Position numbers and translations under genes: made by a program
Shown here: positions 63,208-64,000 of the stretch, one piece after another
How positions within the stretch are numbered: position 1 is the stretch's first letter
Layout: each line of letters begins with the position of its first letter
The notes under the pieces: model-generated
The model's input: only the letters and a program-made list of their open reading frames with translations
What the model was told of the DNA's origin: nothing
Databases searched by the model: none
Assembly (NCBI RefSeq): GCF_003709565.1
Contig: NZ_QNRC01000009.1
Location: forward strand, 62,001 to 126,000
Length of the DNA: 64,000 nucleotides
Source of the DNA: Paracoccus sigandri
GTDB lineage: Bacteria > Pseudomonadota > Alphaproteobacteria > Rhodobacterales > Rhodobacteraceae
Direction of reading: 5' to 3'

Positions 63208-64000
63208 ATGGCAGACAAGACTTCCACCGCGATCGACTGGATCTTCTCCAGCCGCCAGTTCGATCCCGCATGGTATCGGGACGCCTTCCCCGACGTCGCC
63301 GCGCTGAAGATGGACCCGGCGCTGCATTACCGCCGCTATGGCAGCCGCATGGGCCGCGCGCCCAACGCCGCGCTGGCCGCCGACCCGGAACAGCTGCAGG
63401 CGCTGATGCTGCCGCCCCCGGCGAAGGGGCGCGAGCTGCTGAGGGCGCACGAGATCGCCCTCTCGGGCGCCCATGACCGCGCCATCCACTACGCCCGCCG
63501 GCATCTTCCGCCCGACCTGGCCCATACGCTGAGCGTCCTGCAGGCGAACCGCGCCCTGGCCCAGGGCGACATGGAGGGCTGGCTGGCGCATGTGAACGGT
63601 TATCTGCGTCACTTCGGGGTCGCGACGCTGCGGCTGGGCGAAGGCCCCCTGCTGATGGACCGGCTGATGACAGATCCGGCGCCGCAGACCGCCGACGGCC
63701 CGCTGATCTCGGTCATCATGTCAGCATGGAACGCCGAAAAGACCATCGGCTATGCAATACGCTCCGTTCTGATGCAGACTTGGCGCAACCTTGAACTGCT
63801 GATCGTGGATGATGTCAGCACTGACAGCACATGGGAGATTATCCAGAAATTTGCCGATAGCGATAGCCGCATCCGCACATTTCGCAACTCGGTAAATGTC
63901 GGGCCATATGTATCGAGAAACGTCGCAGTTTCACAGGCAAGGGGCGAGTGGATCACCGGCCACGACGCCGATGACTGGGCGCACCCGGAACGGCTCACGC
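63208..64000 (+). CDS. Family 2 glycosyltransferase, 3' end beyond the window
   Basis: 264 codons are visible with no stop. It is a paralogue of the preceding transferase: FDPAWYRDAFPDVA...DPALHYRRYG at the N-terminus, a helical middle and the GT2 domain from about residue 170 with VDDVSTDSTW (D201, D202), VGPYVSRN and ITGHDADDWAHPERL up to the edge. The ATG at 63208 follows GGGGGAGCAG. From about 63718 to 63945 the base composition drops sharply compared with both flanks. Confidence 0.82.
   Translation, partial: MADKTSTAIDWIFSSRQFDPAWYRDAFPDVAALKMDPALHYRRYGSRMGRAPNAALAADPEQLQALMLPPPAKGRELLRAHEIALSGAHDRAIHYARRHLPPDLAHTLSVLQANRALAQGDMEGWLAHVNGYLRHFGVATLRLGEGPLLMDRLMTDPAPQTADGPLISVIMSAWNAEKTIGYAIRSVLMQTWRNLELLIVDDVSTDSTWEIIQKFADSDSRIRTFRNSVNVGPYVSRNVAVSQARGEWITGHDADDWAHPERLT

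Overview
The window is a single GC-rich stretch (roughly 70 % G+C by eye) from an alphaproteobacterium, most likely a Rhodobacteraceae member close to Paracoccus. The grounds are the taurine:pyruvate aminotransferase with a TauR-like MocR regulator, a four-gene sulfate ABC operon, a bioMNY biotin transporter, an AGGAG-type ribosome site before most genes and dense operons with 4-nt ATGA/GTGA overlaps. I annotate 57 protein genes; the first is cut by the left edge and the last by the right edge. I see no rRNA, tRNA, CRISPR array, insertion sequence, integrase or replication origin.

Layout. 1-8.3 kb: end of an MFS transporter, cyclopropane-fatty-acid synthase, an acyl-CoA synthetase, a cysteine hydrolase, and a MarR-EmrB-EmrA-type efflux operon behind two SlyA-type operators. 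8.4-14.4 kb: a membrane protein, a PhoD-like phosphatase, the copper pair copZ/copA with a CueR-type promoter (a cueR lies at 38.2 kb), and an apparently exported pyrophosphatase. 14.5-20.4 kb: NADP-glutamate dehydrogenase, the sulfate operon cysA-sbp-cysT-cysW and an Lrp/AsnC regulator. 20.5-26.2 kb: a four-gene lipid-like pathway (KAS III, epimerase, metallo-hydrolase, adenylate-forming enzyme) opposite a TetR regulator and a sulfotransferase, with paired operators between them.

26.9-38.2 kb is a catecholate siderophore locus: 2,3-dihydroxybenzoate-AMP ligase, a stand-alone aryl carrier protein, an EntF-length serine NRPS, a siderophore esterase, a YncE-type beta-propeller and a periplasmic-binding ABC importer. 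The FepA-type receptor sits apart at 52.8 kb. The importer promoter and the FepA upstream region share the palindrome GACAA-N3-TTGTC. The entCBA genes for dihydroxybenzoate and a phosphopantetheinyl transferase are not in the window.

38.2-52.4 kb: cueR, tpa-tauR, an acetylpolyamine-amidohydrolase-like enzyme, a four-cysteine mini-protein with its own promoter and terminator, a short-chain acyl-CoA catabolic operon opposite a TetR regulator, and bioMNY fused by overlaps to a compact AMP-binding enzyme and an unusual thiolase, a grouping that recalls B. subtilis yhfUTS. 55.2-60.2 kb: a BTAD-type regulator facing a three-gene operon of a YcaO-family protein, an animal-type haem peroxidase and an unknown protein; this is the best candidate for an undescribed system. 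60.5-64 kb: start of a surface-polysaccharide locus (UDP-HexNAc dehydrogenase and two related GT2 glycosyltransferases).
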